Below, one piece after another: positions 12,140-24,789 of a DNA stretch of 64,000 nucleotides. Origin of the DNA: Datisca glomerata. Taxonomy: Eukaryota; Streptophyta; Magnoliopsida; Cucurbitales; Datiscaceae. The stretch is taken from the NCBI GenBank assembly GCA_003255025.1, contig QANY01009317.1, positions 1,595,786 to 1,659,785 on the forward strand, written 5' to 3'. Every line of letters starts with the position of its first letter. The stretch's first letter is position 1. A model generated the notes under the pieces. That model was not told the DNA's origin and ran no database searches. It saw nothing but the letters and a program-made list of their open reading frames with translations. Made by a program: the position numbers and the translations under genes.

Positions 12140-13050
12140 AGTATATTAACCAGAAAATTCGGGTCCTACACAGCTTCTCCAAGATCTTTCATATCAAATT
12201 ATTTTGCAAGTCAAATCTTGACATCAGACAATTTTCCTACATCATTCCCAATGAGTAAAATATCATCCACGTATAAGACTAGATAAACTACCTCCCCTTC
12301 ATGTATAAGCTTATACACAGGGTTTGTCCACAAACTGTTAAAAATAAAGTTCTTGACAGTTTCGTCAAATCTGATATTCCATGATCAGGACGCTTGCATA
12401 AGTCCATAAATGGATTTCAGTAGTTCGTAAACCTTTCCCTCTTGGCCTTTCTCCACAAACTCGTCTGGTTGAGCCATATAAATACGCTCTTTAAGATTAT
12501 CATTCAGAAATGAAGTCTTGACGTCCATCTACCAGATTTCATAATCGAGGACAGCAGCAATTGATAGGAGGATTCAGATGGACTTAAGCATGGCCACCAG
12601 GGAGAAGGTATCCTCATAGTCTATACCTTCTTTTTGGGTGTAGCCCTTGGCTACAAGCCTATCTTTTAATGTCTTTTCATTCCCATCCAGACCAATATTC
12701 TTCTTATAAATGCATTTACACCATATAGATTTTACCCCTTCAGAAGGATCTACAAGCTTCTAGACTCCATTCGAGTACAACGATTGTATCTTAACGTTCA
12801 TTTCGTCTTGTCATAGGTTTGCTTCAGGACCAACCATTGCCTGTGAGTAGGAAACAGATTCATCATGATCCTTATCTAAGACTGTCATCAGGGCATCTCC
12901 GGCCTCTGTTGTGGTTCTTCCATTATTGAATCGGGAATAGGTCCTGATTGGGGAGTCGGTGTCCTTCCACTCAATAACTCCTCTAGCACAAGTGTGCTTC
13001 TCATCTACATACTTCTTATATAGTCTTCCTCAAGAAAACATGTATTCGTG
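12140..13050 (-). pseudogene. copia reverse transcriptase fragment and integrase-RT linker
   Basis: The minus strand at about 12270-12150 reads the YVDDILL-type catalytic block, then the start of the thumb, where the element ends. Upstream (12390-12720) are the conserved QMDVKTSFL-like and CKWIYK-like segments typical of copia RT, interrupted by stops. Positions 12830-13050 correspond to the variable linker. No intact frame. Confidence 0.8.
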
Positions 13051-13830
13051 CTAACAAATGTTTTCTTGTAGGCCGGACTTTAAAATATGTATCCATTCGT
13101 TCCCTTGAGATATCCTACAAACATGCATAATTCTGATTGACTGGCCAACTTACTTGTCTTCGGTCTCAATACATGTGCCGGGCATCCCCATATCCTAAGG
13201 TGGCTTACAGACGACTTCGTCCACTCCGTCTTTCATATGGCGTGCTAGGAACCTTCTTAGATGAAACTTGATTCAAAATGTATGCTGGTGTTTCCGAGAC
13301 ATATCTCCAAAATGAATCTGGGAGGGATGAGTAACTAATCATGGATCTAACTATATCCATTAGGGTTCGATTATTTTTTCTGACACATCATTATATTCTG
13401 GAGTGCCAGGTGCTGTAAGCTGAGAAAGAATACCTTCTTCGTTAAGAAAGTCTTTAAACTCTCCTAACAAGTACTATCCACCATGATCGGATCGTAGTGT
13501 TTTGATTTGTTTTTCTAATTGCTTCTAAACCACAACCTTGTACTCTGTGAACTTTTCAAAAGTTTTTGGTACATTAGATAAACATGTCCAAAATGCGAGT
13601 AGTCATCAGTGAAGGTTACAAAATATTCGTAACCTCCCCTTGATTTGATATTCAATAGCCCACATACATCACAATGTACGAGTTTGAGGCATTGAATGGC
13701 TTTTTCACCTTTCGCTGAAAATGGTCTCTTTGTCATTTTACCTTATATGCATGATTCACATGTGGGTAGTGATCTCATACTTAAAGTTTACAATGGACCA
13801 TCCTTTGCAAGTATTTTAATCATTTCTATG
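13050..13830 (-). pseudogene. copia integrase (GAG-pre zinc finger and catalytic core), broken
   Basis: The frame at 13515-13736 begins in the region after the HHCC zinc finger (MTKRPFSAKGE), then LVHCDVCGLLNIKSRGGYEY with the first catalytic Asp, and FTDDYSHFGHVYLM. Farther left (13440-13050) the minus strand shows the remainder of the core in pieces, with AYILNQVSSKTVP-like sequence. Stops occur throughout. Confidence 0.8.
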
Positions 13831-14234
13831 CTAATATGACCAAGAGGTAAGTGCTACAAGTAGGTTAGATCGATTGAGTCAAGCTTTAACCTTTTACTAT
13901 TCCTTTGTAAATCAGTATTTACTATAGTGTTTCATATCATTGGAACAATTGGTTTTACAAAGTATATGTTATTAAGCAAGGGTGCAGTAGTGATCAAGCA
14001 ATTTTTTTTCTAAAAATATCAATATCATTATCAATGAAATTTAAAGAAAATCCTTGCTCAATCAAACTAGCTACTGAAATAAGATTCTTCCTAAAAATTA
14101 GGATATAATAAATATCTCGTAAAACTATAAAACTGTTATCAAATGACAATTTAATAGTTCTAACTGATACAACCGATATTAGTGCTCCATTTCCCCAATG
14201 GAAGCTGAGCTTGCCCTCCTCAAGCCTTCTGGTT

Positions 14235-15074
14235 TCCCTAAACCGCTTTGGATTTCAACTCTTTGAGATAATTCGGGAAGTTGCATTTCCAATGGCCAAC
14301 GACTCCACAATTATGACACTTGTCTTTTGACTTGTTCACTTTTGTAATGCCCTTACCTTTTGAATCCTTCGAGTTCTGCTTCTTAGCCTTCTTTGGACCT
14401 CTCTTGTGTTTCTTTTTAGTGTAAAAGGTGGAAGGCTTACTTTCAGTAAAGTTTGTCTCTTCAGTCTTCCTCTTGCCCTTCAGAAACAAGGTCTCAACAA
14501 CTTACAACTCCTTCATAAGCTCCAGAAGTGAGTATCTCAACCTATTCATCGAATAGTTAAGTTTAAAGTTCTTAAAAGTGTCAGGCAAGATCTCAAGGAT
14601 CATATCAACTTGAGTCTCGGCAGCTATCTCAGCACCCATGATCTCCATCTCATTTAGATAACTTATGATCAACATCATGTGTTCTCTCATATGAGTTCAA
14701 GGTTTCATCCGGTAGCTCATGAAGTTTCACATAGCAGTCTGTTTGGCTTGACTACACTGATCCCCAAACATTTCAGTGATGTTCAACATCATATCAGTGG
14801 AGGTTTCCATGTTCTGATGTTGTTGTTGCAATACATTGCTAACTGATGCCAATATGTAACACATGTCGATCTCATCAGAACACAACCAAGAAGCATAGGC
14901 ATCAATTTTCTCTTGAGTCGATTCAGTAATAGGCTTAAGGGGACAAGGGATTGGGAGCACGAACTTGTTCTTTTTTACCGTCAATACGATATTAAGATTA
15001 TGTTTCCAATTCACGTAATTTTTATCAGTCAGTTTGTTCGCAATTATGATCGTTGAGAGTGGGGATAATGACAT
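14235..15074 (-). pseudogene. copia gag polyprotein, broken into three frames
   Basis: The start at 15074 (MSLSPLSTIIIANKLTDKNY) is the typical N-terminus of plant copia gag: a short leader, then the L-N-Y-x-x-W substrate-like motif (NYVNWKHNLNIVL). It continues in the frame at 14502-14690 (VDMILEILPDTFKNFKLNY). The last piece at 14238-14489 has a Lys-rich linker and one complete CCHC zinc knuckle, CHNCGVVGHWKCNFPNYL (here C-x2-C-x4-H-x3-C, one residue short of canonical). Gag packages the element RNA. Shifts between pieces make it non-functional. Confidence 0.85.
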
Positions 15075-15796
15075 TATTACTTAATAGAATAAATAAAGCG
15101 GTGTAAATAATTACTTAATTATTTAGGAAGGTATGATGCATGATGTAAATATTTAAATATTAAAAAATCCAACAAAACATATTTCTTCCATGATGTTATG
15201 CTCAACAACGATAGCTTATCTCATCTAAGTACAATGCTCAAGTTACCTTCTATCATATCGAGACTCTTCTCGTCTGGTTAATTCTTGTCATAACGCTACA
15301 TCTTACTCAACCAATAACCAATGGTTTTGGTCACATTGGGCCAATTGTTTAACCAACGCATCGGCTTTAAATGTTGCTATGAATTAACTGTTCATCTCGG
15401 AACGGTCCTGCCTCGTCACTTCCTTTACAAGTCTTAGCTTCTCAAACAACTTGATGACTCAAAGTGACACAATTCCCAAGTTTCTCCCGCTAAAGAGAGG
15501 ATCGCTAGAGCTGCTCTAAACCATTCCTCGTACCACGATCAAGTTTGTGTTGGGAACCTTGGGAACGTTTCAACATAAACGACCCTCCCACTTAGTTTTT
15601 GGTAAATACATTTTTCTTTGCTTTTTCAAAAAAAAAACTTTTTATAGATTTGAAGAAACAAGTTTTGAACGTTATTAACTTCTATAAAATTTAATCAAAT
15701 TTAAAATTTATAACATTTATAAATTCGCATTGTATTTAAATTATAACTCATTATAAATTTAAACTACAATGATCCATGTAGTGCTATGATGATACA

Positions 15797-17291
15797 AGAT
15801 TAGTCGTCTTGTATTCTTTATTCTTCGCATGACTTTAAATAATCTACACATCAACAACCACTCGTAGGATTCAGAAGTATATCTCACAAGGATGTTGTCA
15901 GCAACTGAGTGTGGGCTCTCAAAACAACAGATGAAGAAAAAATAAATTTTTCTTCTTCCTCTATAGAAATCGGCGGCAACTTTTAGGGGGAAAGAAACAT
16001 TTCCTTACTCTATGTAATCACATACTGCGATTAGGGTTATGTCAACACACTTAGAGGGTAACCCCAATGCCATCTATTATATAATGATTATAGAATTTAC
16101 ACATATACTCTTATATTGTAAATTGTCGAAAATCTCCTCCCTACACTGCCCTATGCGATTTTTATGTTCCCTATCAATTAATTTTCTTATTTACTAATTA
16201 TCCAATAATTAGAAGATCACCAATTAATTAATTTGAACATTGATTTTGCTCACGACTTTAATGATGACACCCATCACATATGGGTTCGGGAAGTGTACCT
16301 TGGTCTAAAATATATTTTTGGTCCAACTGATGTTGTTTCTCATTCCTGTGACCGAATGGACCAATTTAATTCTGACATCGTACGACTCCACTACAGATCT
16401 GATGCCGAATCAACCTTCGATTCATGCGTGCTACATTTTCTGTTTGTGAAAATAAACACTTTTTATTTCACGGTTCATAAAATATTTTATTATGTTAACC
16501 TTCGTGAATATCACTAACAATAGAGAGATGTCAAATTATCATTTTACCCATCTAGTTATTACTTCCTTAACTCCTTTATTGACTGTGAATAAGAAAGGCA
16601 TAGCAGTGAATTATCTCACACAGTTCACCATGTCTTATTCAATGATTCATTTTGTTGAGTACCTGACCAGGTTTATTTATTCACACGCCAATCAATGAAA
16701 CATAAGGTAATATTGTGAATCACGTATCTCCAACATAGTTGAATCACGATCCTTATAGCTAATGTATTGTCTGGCAATTTGAACTCACTCATTTAGTGTA
16801 TTAAAAACTGTAAGTAACTAAGTCAAGTTTTGTATTCCCCTCAGGATTAAGAAATCATGAAAATACCCTTAAATTGTAACAATTAGATTTAGAGCTAGAT
16901 AAACGGTTTTGCTCGAAACTAATTTGTTACTGGTTTATTCTACATGTTGATAATATGTCTAGGTCAACCGTTAGAGTCTCCACTCTCGTGCTCCAATATT
17001 AGCATCGTTTGGTTCAATCTAACAGTCGTAATGAAATTCGATTGCTCAGTCGATCCTTAGACTATGAATAACATTCTGAACTATTTCAGAAGAGTTTTTC
17101 TGGAAGACCCATTCTGCCTTTACTCTTCTTAGGTTGATAATAGTTCTAGTAATTAAATAAATTATAAACACATTTTAATTAAAGAAAAACTGTCATTGAC
17201 TCCTAAAATTCAGTAATACATAAATATCAGAGAAATAACTAAATACTCATAAATAGTTATTACACTCTACTTTATGGACACAATTTCAACA
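15797..17291 (-). repeat. 5' LTR of copia copy A (inner edge approximate)
   Basis: The right edge ends CAACA at 17291, that is, TGTTGAAATTGTGTCC on the minus strand, a typical copia LTR start. The inner edge is less sure: near 15781-15796 is a degraded relative of the tRNA-Met primer site (GCTATGATGATACA for GCTCTGATACCA). Segments at 15890-15950 and 16210-16560 match 61548-61605 and 61900-62345 of copy C. A gene-free leader lies between 15075 and 15796. Confidence 0.65.
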
Positions 17292-17294
17292 GGT

Positions 17295-18655
17295 ATAACT
17301 GCTTCAGCCCCATACACTAGCGAAAGGAGTTCCGCCAGTTGGTTCCCTAGGAGTTGTCCTCTAAGCCCAGAATATCGCGGTTAGTTCCACAAACCATATT
17401 CTTTTAGAAGACTCCAGCCGTTTCATCAAGCATTATAGCAATGTCCTATTTGACCTTTCCACATGACCATTTTCTTGCAGATAATAAAGTGTGGACAACC
17501 AATTTCTGATGCGGAGACCTTGGTAAAATGTTTTGACTATCCTTCTTGTACATTGCATGTGATTGTCTGAGATTATGCCTCCATGTATCCCATATTTGCA
17601 AATAATGTTTTTCCATATAGTCTTTCGCTTCTTCCTTACGCATAATTGTGAATGCTTCCGCTTCAATCCATTTAATGAAAATAGTCAGGCGCAACTAGCA
17701 TGAAATTCCATGGGCTCGCCAAAGTTTTAAGATCTCCTGGAACCATCTTTAGGACATGGGCAAAGCTTTGGCACTTCTCATATCTCTGCATAATGTTTAG
17801 CTTCTTCGTGCATCTTAGGCCAATAGTACCCATTCGTTTAATATCTCATGTACAAGTGACCTTCCTCTGATGTGATTTTTGTAAATTCATCCATGTACTT
17901 CAGCTAGCACGTACTTGGCCTAAATTGGTTTGAGGCATTTTAGATATGACCCTAAAAGTGACATGTGATATAACCTGTCATTGATTAATGAATAGCTCGC
18001 ACTCTGCTGTTGAAGTTTCCTTGTCTGTATTTTATCTTTCAAGAGTTTCCATCTCTTAAAATATTGGATTATGTCATCTTGCCAGCTAGGTTCTATTTCC
18101 GTTTCAGCCTCCCCAACAGTTGGTGATGTTTGTTGTATACAATGTACTTTGGCTAGCCGTACTAAACCTCATTTGGTTTGAGGTACTTTAGATATGGCCC
18201 TGACAATGACCTGTGATATAACCTGCCATTGATTAATGAATACGTCGCACTATGTTGCTAAAGTTTCCTTGCCTATAGTTCTTTCTTTCAGGAGTTTTTC
18301 GCTTTCCAAATATTAGATTATGTCATTGTGCATTGAGGCTCACATCTAGAATACATTTGACGGGCTGGTCGTTTAGTTCTGTACATTGATTCATAAGATT
18401 TCCCCATTCTTCCAGGTTAGTCCGCTGACTCACTTCCGCTCGTGACTCTACCACATCTTGTTGTCAAGCGGTAATTTGTTCCTGCACAATTTCCTACTCG
18501 TTATGGAGGGCCTCGTTGTTTTAGTTTTCAATGCTCTGCGTTTCCATCAGTATGGCTTGTATCATCCCTGGACCTTATAGGCTGTGAGGGCTAATCAATG
18601 TGATCAGCCTTGTTGTCATTGTTGAGAATCGTATTTGATCTACTTCTAGGCATCT
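17295..18655 (-). mobile_element. Ty3/gypsy Tat-lineage fragment (RNase H end and integrase)
   Basis: The minus strand reads, from about 18100 to 17295, an LND-type RNase H/integrase linker, the segment AKYVLAEVHGWIYKNH, then GYYWPKMHEEAKHYAE-like zinc-binding sequence with mutations. Integrase core pieces follow at 17433-17694 (YMEKHYLQIWDTW, ENGHVERSNRTLL), then the TTPREPTGGTPF block near 17330. These are hallmarks of the Tat/Ogre/Retand lineage. Stops and shifts are frequent. From 18330 to 18655 the minus strand could be a displaced gag start (MPRSRSN at 18655), not certain. The element is a remnant without LTRs and abuts the copia copy A LTR. Confidence 0.75.
17912..18335. repeat. 248-bp offset tandem duplication inside the Tat fragment
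   Basis: The segment with TTGGTTTGAGG, GATATAACCTG and CATTGATTAATGAATA occurs at about 17925-18060 and again at about 18173-18310, in the same orientation and with moderate divergence. It duplicates the RNase H/integrase linker. Confidence 0.8.
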
Positions 18656-20296
18656 TACTTCGCACTCTTGTCTTTTTACTATGTCTCTCAATGAAAGCAA
18701 TCATATGTAAAGGAAGAGTAATATAGAATGTAGAAAGTAGAATAAAAACTAACATTTTTTCAGGGCAATCAATTAATTGACAAAAGCATATCAAACGGCC
18801 TACAAAATAAAAGACAATTGTTTCAGATTTAAAAAAATGAGTTTGAACATATTACCTTAGTTGAGATCAAATGGTTACCTTAAGCCAGTTTGCAAGAGAA
18901 TGTACTTATTTTCTTTATTGGTACTAGAATACCAGTCTTTTATCAATAGAGATTTCAAGGAGGTATGAACGTAAAGAATTGATCCGTACTTGAATGGTTT
19001 TTTTAGATGTTTAAGAAATTTCGGGTTTAATCTATATGGTGGAGTAATGTATTGTTTACACTAAGAGTTTTTTAGGTAATTAAAAAAGGTGTCGGGTGTA
19101 TGTGCAATTGAATACTTTATTGTCTGGAGAATTTTTTTTTCTGTTAATAAATTTTAGAAATGACTTCTCAAACCCTTAAAATTTTCAACTTCTATTAATT
19201 TTGACATTAACTGAATGACAAATCTTAAAATCTTTTCTTAATGTTACACGATTGTATTAAGATTTTCTTAATGTTAAAGAGATCCACACTAACAAAAAGT
19301 GTGTTGTTACATGTTTATTAAGTTTAGAAATTTCGAAAATCATTTGTAAATTTTAAAGTATGTACTTAAACAAAGTTAAGATAGTTCTTTAGGTATTTTC
19401 CCAAATAACAAGAACACTAGTTGCCCACGTGATTTCACTTTTTGTCAAGTATGCCTTATGATTTCATGACTAAGAGCAAGTTGAATGTCTGATCTTCCCA
19501 CAAGTACTCTTTTTTTGTCAAACCCCCATAATTACTCTCTCTTTTTTGTCAAACCCCCCATAATTACTAATTTAAATCCAACTAATAAGTTTAGTAAAGT
19601 AAGCATCTAAAAATTACGGAGAAATTTTTTTCATAACAACTTGCGATCTAACATCAAAAGAACAAAAAATGAGATGCAGAACTCATTTACATAATTTTAT
19701 GCAAAAAGTTTTGAATTTCTGGAGCTTTTTTTTCAAATGAATTTCAAGACTTAATTAGTTTTTTATGTCCAACTATCAATAAGATTATTTAATATAAATG
19801 ATAACAAATCATGAAAAATAATACTAAATCCTAGAAGATTTTAGAAGATTTTTAATACTAATTTTGTCACTTACACAAGTTCTTTAGGAAATGTTTGATT
19901 ATTTCCATCTAGCTAGTATACTTGTATATTCTAGTGTAAAAGTACCTAAAACATGTAATGGATAAGAAAAGGATCTCAAAACTAGTTAAAAATCTTCTAA
20001 AATCATCTAGTGGTCCATCGTTTATGAAGTTAAAAGAAGAGGAAAATCACTTCAAAGTAAAAGATGATTTGGCCCTCAAGAGGCTGAGTTTGATTAAAAT
20101 ATAATTTGTTTCGAGCAACACGTCCACCATCAGAGTTAGACAAACCTTAAACAAGTCCACACTCCACAATAAAATAGAGCTCAACTAGACTCTTTGACCT
20201 CTAGTCACTCTTTCCAAGCTGTTTCAAATTTATAACCTAATGTGCCGTTTCTACTTATCTACTGTATATAAAATCTACCTCTCATCTATAATTTAT
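18656..20296. other. AT-rich spacer, no gene
   Basis: No supported coding region. A short near-duplicate occurs at about 19508-19565 (TTTTTTGTCAAACCCCC followed by ATAATTACT, twice). Confidence 0.5.
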
Positions 20297-21575
20297 AATA
20301 AGATTATTTTAAAAATTATACCTTTTTTAATTTGATTAAAAATATTTATATTATTTTTGAAAATAAAGAATTTTATACTCATCATCTATCAACTTCACAT
20401 CACTTTTTTCTCTTATCATTTCTTTTTTTCTCCCGTGTACATATCAAATCAATTTAATAATCATTTTTTTTAACAAAACTTTTTATTCTACTTGAAGGGC
20501 TCAAGTAGTTTTTTATGACTACTTGAACCCTTCAAATAATTATTTTTTTATCAGTCAACACTCATACACCAGATTACTACTTGAAGAGGTTCAAGTGGTT
20601 GTTTATGACTACTTGAACCCTTCAAGTAGTTGTTTTTTTAATTGTCAGTCAGCAACTCAAACACCAGGTAATTACTTGAAAAGCTGAAGGAGATTTTTAT
20701 GACTACTTGAAGGGTTCAAGTAGCATTTTATAGTTGACTAAAAAAATAACTATTTGAACCCTTCAAGTAGTCATAAATAACCACTTGAACCCTTCAAGTA
20801 GTCACCTGGTGTATGGTTGTTGACTGACAAAAAAATTATTTGAACCCTTCAACTAGTCATAAACACTACTTGAACCTTTCAAGTAGTCAACTGGTGTTTG
20901 GGTTACTGACTGACAAAAACAAAAACTATTTGAAGGGTTCAAGTACTCATAACAACTACTTGATCCGTTCAAGTAGTCACCCATCCGTATGGGTTGTTGA
21001 CTGATAAAAAAATAACTACTTGAACAGTTCAAGTAGTCACCTAGCGTATGGATTGTTGACTGATAAAAAATAACTATTTAAAGAGTTCAAATAGTAAAAA
21101 AAACCTATTTGAACCCTTCAAGAACTCAACGTTCATTTTCTCCTATTTTTTTAGACTTAAAAAAGGCACAAGTAATCATAAAAAGCTACTTGGAGGGTTC
21201 AAGTAGTTATAAACAACTATTTGAACCCTTCAAGTAGTCATAAACAACTACTTTAACCCTTCAAGTAGTCTGGTGTATGTGTTGATTGACAAAAAAATAA
21301 CTACTTGAAGGGTTCAAGTAGTCATAAAATACTATTTAAACCATTTAGTAGAAGAAGAAGGTTCGTTGAAAAAGAAAGAAGAAGAAGAAGAAGAGATTAT
21401 TAAATTGATTTGACATGTGTAATGGGAAAAAAAAAAATAAAAGACGATGGAAGAGAAAGATTAAGAGTGGTGATGTGAATTTGATGAGTCAGGAGTATAA
21501 AATTCTTTATTTTTAAAAAGGGGTATAAAACTCCTTAACCAAATTGAAAATTGTATAATTTTCCAAATAACCATT
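20297..21575. mobile_element. Foldback-like non-autonomous element with a palindrome array
   Basis: The two ends are long inverted repeats of roughly 180-230 bp. The left end carries AAAATTATACC, AAAGAATTTTATACTC, CTTCACATCAC and AAATCAATTTAATAA. The right end (21345-21575) carries the reverse complements in reverse order (TTATTAAATTGATTT, GTGATGTGAATT, GTATAAAATTCTTT, TGTATAATTTTCC). Outside the ends are TATAATTTAT and TACAATATAT, a plausible 9-10 bp target duplication with two mismatches, as for Mutator-like elements. No coding region. The core is an array of short palindromes. The class is uncertain (Mutator-like foldback or MITE-derived). Confidence 0.75.
20480..21345. repeat. Array of about 20 palindromes, CTACTTGAACCCTTCAAGTAG
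   Basis: A 21-23 nt near-perfect palindrome with centre GAACCCTTC or GAAGGGTTC recurs about 20 times, for example near 20488, 20607, 20701, 20781, 20866, 21016, 21216 and 21300. Units are often paired with TTTATGA/TCATAAA between them. Longer spacers resemble GTTGACTGACAAAAAA, reading one way in the left part and the other way in the right part. The whole array is therefore itself roughly an inverted repeat. Confidence 0.92.
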
Positions 21576-24520
21576 TACAATATATAAAAACATAAAAAAA
21601 ATACACTTTTGACTATTATATGTTAGAGTTAGTTTTACTTTAAACTTCGAACATAAAAAAAAAAAATCAACCTTATATTTACACAAGCATCTTACATTAT
21701 ACCTTCTGTCCAACTTCTATTAAGATTTTTCATATGAAAGTTAGACATAAAGTATAATATGATACATTTGGTTAATTCTGAGGTCTAGTTTGAAATTTTT
21801 TAAAGTATGAAAGTCTAAAATGAAATTGACCAAAAAGTATAGGAGTCAAAACGTATATTTCTTTCTTAAAAATGAATTATTCTAGTCCAGTATAAAGTTG
21901 CATTAAAGTGAACTCTGATATTTTCTTGTCTTTAGAAAGGGATGCAATTGGTTATCAATTTGGATATAAAGTGAAGTCTTTATTGTGTCAAGCTGCTTCA
22001 TTTGTTGGGTTATACATAATTAAACTCACTTGTCGCTGTTACTTCTTAGATTAACAAGGTTGGAGCTGGAGTTTTTTTTATATTACATGTTTATCACACT
22101 CTATTTGTCGTTTGATTGTCTGGGAGAGAGTTGTTATGAAAATGATGTTTGACACTTCTTGATATAACACTTGTCTTCATGTTTTTCAAATAATATTCTA
22201 ACTTTTTTTAAAACAATCGATGTTTCAGTTCAAGAAAGTTAGAAACGGAGGGAAAACGTGGGTAAACATAAATAATTAATTGGCGAACCATGATGTTATT
22301 TTGTGTTTAACTGGTCATTCTGCGAGTTTGATCTTTAAAGATCGCTAGTTTGATATACATTTAAGGCCAATAAGGATTTATCAAGCTAATGTTGTGCTCC
22401 AAATTGTGGTTGTGATCCGAGCTGCACTAGTTGGGCTCAAATTTTGTATTTATTCTCAATTTTGTATGTGTAGGGCTTAAAGTAAACACATATATCGATA
22501 GTTAATTTTGACTGCCAATATAGGATTGAGTAATCAAGGAATATATTAAATGAATTATTGTTGTCAAATTTGTATGATCTTTAATTTATAAATTAGACAA
22601 CCTAGTCTATGTTATAAAAATCAATCTAGACATTAACTCTAAGGTGTAAATCTAATAAGTCTTTTTTTTACGTAAAGATTCAAACCTCGAACTTCACACC
22701 AACTGTCACCTCGATTAACGCACGAACATGGTGAAGTCGCGTCTCATTGTCGCCGTCCATGCCACCATGTAAAATCAACGTTCAAAGTTGTTATCCAACA
22801 TCCAATTGATTGAATCATGTGAATATCGAGATCATATGATCTTCCTTGATATTCATTGGACCGTCAACCAATCACAGGTGTGGGGGCGTTCAAAGAACAA
22901 GAAAATTCTCTTTTCTCTCTCTTAATTTTTTGTTAAAAAAGGGATCATTTAGACTTGTCTCCTCTTTCAACTAATAATGTCAAAAGACTTAGACCTAGAT
23001 TGAGAGGAGTCTTCCATTTGTAGTAACATCCAATGGCTAGTATTGAGATCAATCCTAGAAAATACATAAAGAACTTTTTCGTTCATTCTTCATGTGAGTC
23101 TTCTGTCTTAGAACAAGTCCTAAATTGATGAGACTGTGGTGATACTTGTGCCTTGTGGTGCACTCTAAAAAGATGAGATCGAGATCTTTTGTGCCTCAAC
23201 ATAAATATCGAGATTGATGAGTATGGTGATTGTTTGTGCCTCAAACAGGATTCAAGATTGACGAGCGGGTATCTCTGAGAAGCTAAGACGTTGGTATCAG
23301 AGATACTTGAGACCTTTGCAAGTTTGATTTTTGTACTCATTTAAATTTTTTGGTAGATTGCTTCTGGACGAGTAACCCATGTGTTTTCCCTGTTGGGGTT
23401 TTCACGTAATCTCTTGATATTTATATCTTTATATATTACTTATGATAAAATGTGTTTTGATATTATTAATATGATATTTTTTGCTGTGCTCCTTGATTTA
23501 ACTTTGAATTTTTAGATATTAAAATATTCACCCCTCTAGGTTATTTTTGCGTTCACATGTATGTTTTTCCATTTACCATACAATGTTCTTTTTTTAACTG
23601 CATCGTTGATCGTTGAAAAACAATTAAGCATAATTTATGCCTCCTAATTACAAGAACTTTGCCACTTTCAATCAACTTAGCAACATTATAAGGTAATCTA
23701 ATAACTTCTCCCTAATACAACTCTGATCAATCTTTGAAGTTCCTACTAATTCAGATAACATTAAAACTAAGAAATTCATGAAACTTTCCTCTAATTTCAT
23801 CAGAAAAGTTTTTCAGTCTCCAATCTCCACTATCCGTTTCCTCAACAATTCTTTCCCACCCAACTTACTGAGCAATCTCTAAACTTTCATTTACTGTTGT
23901 CAACTCAGCATTTTCCACACTGTCGTTGTAACCTTCCTGCCAGAGTATTTTATGATAAAACCTTCACTGTCAAGAGCTACTTTAATTATACACTTTTCTG
24001 AATATTCATTATATATATAGCTACTGATACTTTTGGTTTACTAATATGATCTTACATACACATACAAATAAGTTGCATTTATATGTAAATTTTGTCATAT
24101 TTATAATTGTCCACCTACAATGCAAGTGTTGTAGAACTAGTTTCAAAAAGAAGTTTCTACTAACAGTAATATCAGTATCATGATCTCACAGTGAGTGATT
24201 TTATTATTAGATACTCGTTCTCTACTTGTTATCTCCTTACACCAAACGGGGCCATGTCTCTGCTGGTACTCTAAACCCTCGAAAGTCAGACAATGGGAGC
24301 CACTACTTCAATGGCATTCTTATTAACCCGATTCTGATTTAAGATTCGAACTCAAGATTCAAATTTAAAATTCAAATTCAAAAATTTAATTTAGGATTCG
24401 AATTTAGGATTCAGATTCAAGATTCGAATTCAGATTCAGAATTTAATGTCTAGTAACTGTCAGGACTCATAATTTAATGTTTACTAACTATCAGTATTTA
24501 AGATTTTTATTCAAAAAAAT
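21576..24520. other. Spacer with possible retroelement scraps, no gene
   Basis: No supported coding region. At 23371-23560 the plus strand has GAGTAACCCATGTGTTTTCC, GTTGGGGTTTTCACGTAA and CACCCCTCTAGG, resembling the end of a plant copia LTR, but no partner LTR or primer site was found. At about 24325-24460 is a degenerate array of GATTCGAATTCA-like units. Confidence 0.4.
24325..24460. repeat. Degenerate short tandem repeat (AAGATTCGAATTCA-like)
   Basis: About ten imperfect units of 12-15 bp alternate AAGATTC/AGGATTC with GAATTCA/AAATTTA. Low complexity, just outside the left end of the second CACTA-like element. Confidence 0.75.
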
Positions 24521-24789
24521 CAGTACTACAAAATAGGGTTTAGATGACAACAGGGTATTGAATTTTATGACAATTTTCTTAAACCTGTCATATAAAAAAG
24601 GCTCTAGAGTATAAAAAAATTGATATTTAATTAACATGACAGGTTTTATATTAACTGTTGTAAATATTGTACCTGATATGATAGTTATTCTTTTCACTGT
24701 CATTAAATTTTCTTTAATGACAGCCACTAAAATAACTAACATAATTATATGTCCAAAAAATGTTCTTTAATTACAAAACTACCATTATA

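Larger units (their letters stand above)
12140..17291 (-). mobile_element. Ty1/copia retrotransposon copy A, 3' end missing
   Basis: On the minus strand the order is LTR, gag (15074-14235), integrase (about 13830-13050) and reverse transcriptase (about 12830-12140). Integrase before RT is the copia order. The element stops inside RT and no 3' LTR is seen at the left, so it is truncated. The LTR at right is homologous to the LTR remnant of copy C at 61.4-62.35 kb, and the RT and linker regions of the two copies match closely, so they belong to one family. Confidence 0.85.

Noticed and set aside
22672..22700. Possible tRNA-derived SINE promoter (reverse of GGTTTGAATCTT)
   Set aside because: Only a weak B-box-like match, with no A box at proper spacing and no A- or T-rich tail with target duplication.
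23371..23560. Copia LTR end on the plus strand
   Set aside because: Recognisable LTR-like phrases, but no start, primer site or second copy, so it is only mentioned within the spacer entry.
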